Shown here piece after piece: positions 5,565-5,650 of a stretch of 5,650 nucleotides of DNA. Positions within the stretch are counted from its first letter, which is position 1, and the number at the start of each line of letters is the position of its first letter. The notes beneath the pieces are model-generated. The model did no database searches. It was not told the DNA's origin and saw only the letters and a list, made by a program, of their open reading frames with translations. The position numbers were made by a program, and so were the translations under genes. Origin of the DNA: UBA9732 sp963621975. Its GTDB lineage: Bacteria > Spirochaetota > Spirochaetia > Sphaerochaetales > Sphaerochaetaceae. The stretch is taken from contig CAVFGI010000034.1 in assembly GCA_963621975.1 (NCBI GenBank), forward strand, positions 1 through 5,650. Direction: 5' to 3'.

Positions 5565-5591
5565 TTCAGTTAACTAAAGTTTATTTAGGGG

Positions 5592-5633
5592 GACTGTTGC
5601 AAAAGTCATTTGACTGAGCAACAGTCTTTTTTT
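5592..5633 (+). terminator. Rho-independent terminator of the feo operon
   Basis: GACTGTTGC (5592-5600) pairs perfectly with GCAACAGTC (5618-5626), followed by seven T (5627-5633). The 17-nt loop holds a further small hairpin, AGTC (5604-5607) with GACT (5612-5615). It lies 27 bp after the last stop codon and ends the operon. Confidence 0.93.
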
Positions 5634-5650
5634 AATTTAAATCTATACAT

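Noticed and set aside
1..5650. CRISPR arrays, tRNA or rRNA genes, insertion sequences
   Set aside because: No regularly spaced repeats, cloverleaf structures, rRNA-like stretches, transposase motifs or terminal inverted repeats with target duplications were seen.

Overview
The window looks like a piece of an AT-rich Gram-negative chromosome. Its left third codes for outer-membrane beta-barrel proteins, so the cell has an outer membrane. The rest is a ferrous-iron uptake (Feo) locus whose proteins read like those of anaerobic Firmicutes: two consecutive FeoA proteins, a long FeoB, and a tiny Cys-rich FeoB-associated protein. That mix suggests a host-associated anaerobic spirochaete of the Treponema type. 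This is inferred from style and gene content, not from a marker gene.

Layout: (1) positions 1-89, the 3' end of an upstream gene whose C-terminus looks like the last strand of a beta-barrel; (2) 104-1771, a 555-residue secreted beta-barrel protein with motifs resembling the Wzi capsule-assembly family, probably co-transcribed with the first; (3) 1786-2175 on the minus strand, a 129-residue DtxR/MntR-family metalloregulator that converges on the barrel gene with only 14 bp between stop codons; (4) 2176-2369, a divergent control region with a candidate sigma-70-type promoter, two GTTAG-N6-containing candidate operator boxes and a separate 21-bp dyad near the regulator; (5) 2370-5564, the operon feoA1-feoA2-feoB-Cys-rich ORF; (6) 5592-5633, a strong intrinsic terminator.

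Likely logic: when iron is plentiful the metal-loaded regulator binds the boxes over the feo promoter and shuts the operon. When iron is scarce, FeoB (a GTPase-coupled inner-membrane ferrous iron transporter) is made with its two SH3-like FeoA partners and the small membrane-anchored Cys protein. The barrel genes at the left may be unrelated to iron.

The core system is known biology, and I see no evidence of a wholly new one. The points most worth a second look are the acidic insertion of about 110 residues in the first extracytoplasmic loop of FeoB, the mixed MntR/DtxR metal-ligand set of the regulator, the paired operator boxes, the near-perfect palindrome between the two feoA genes, and a perfect 10-bp stem buried in the signal-peptide codons of the barrel gene.
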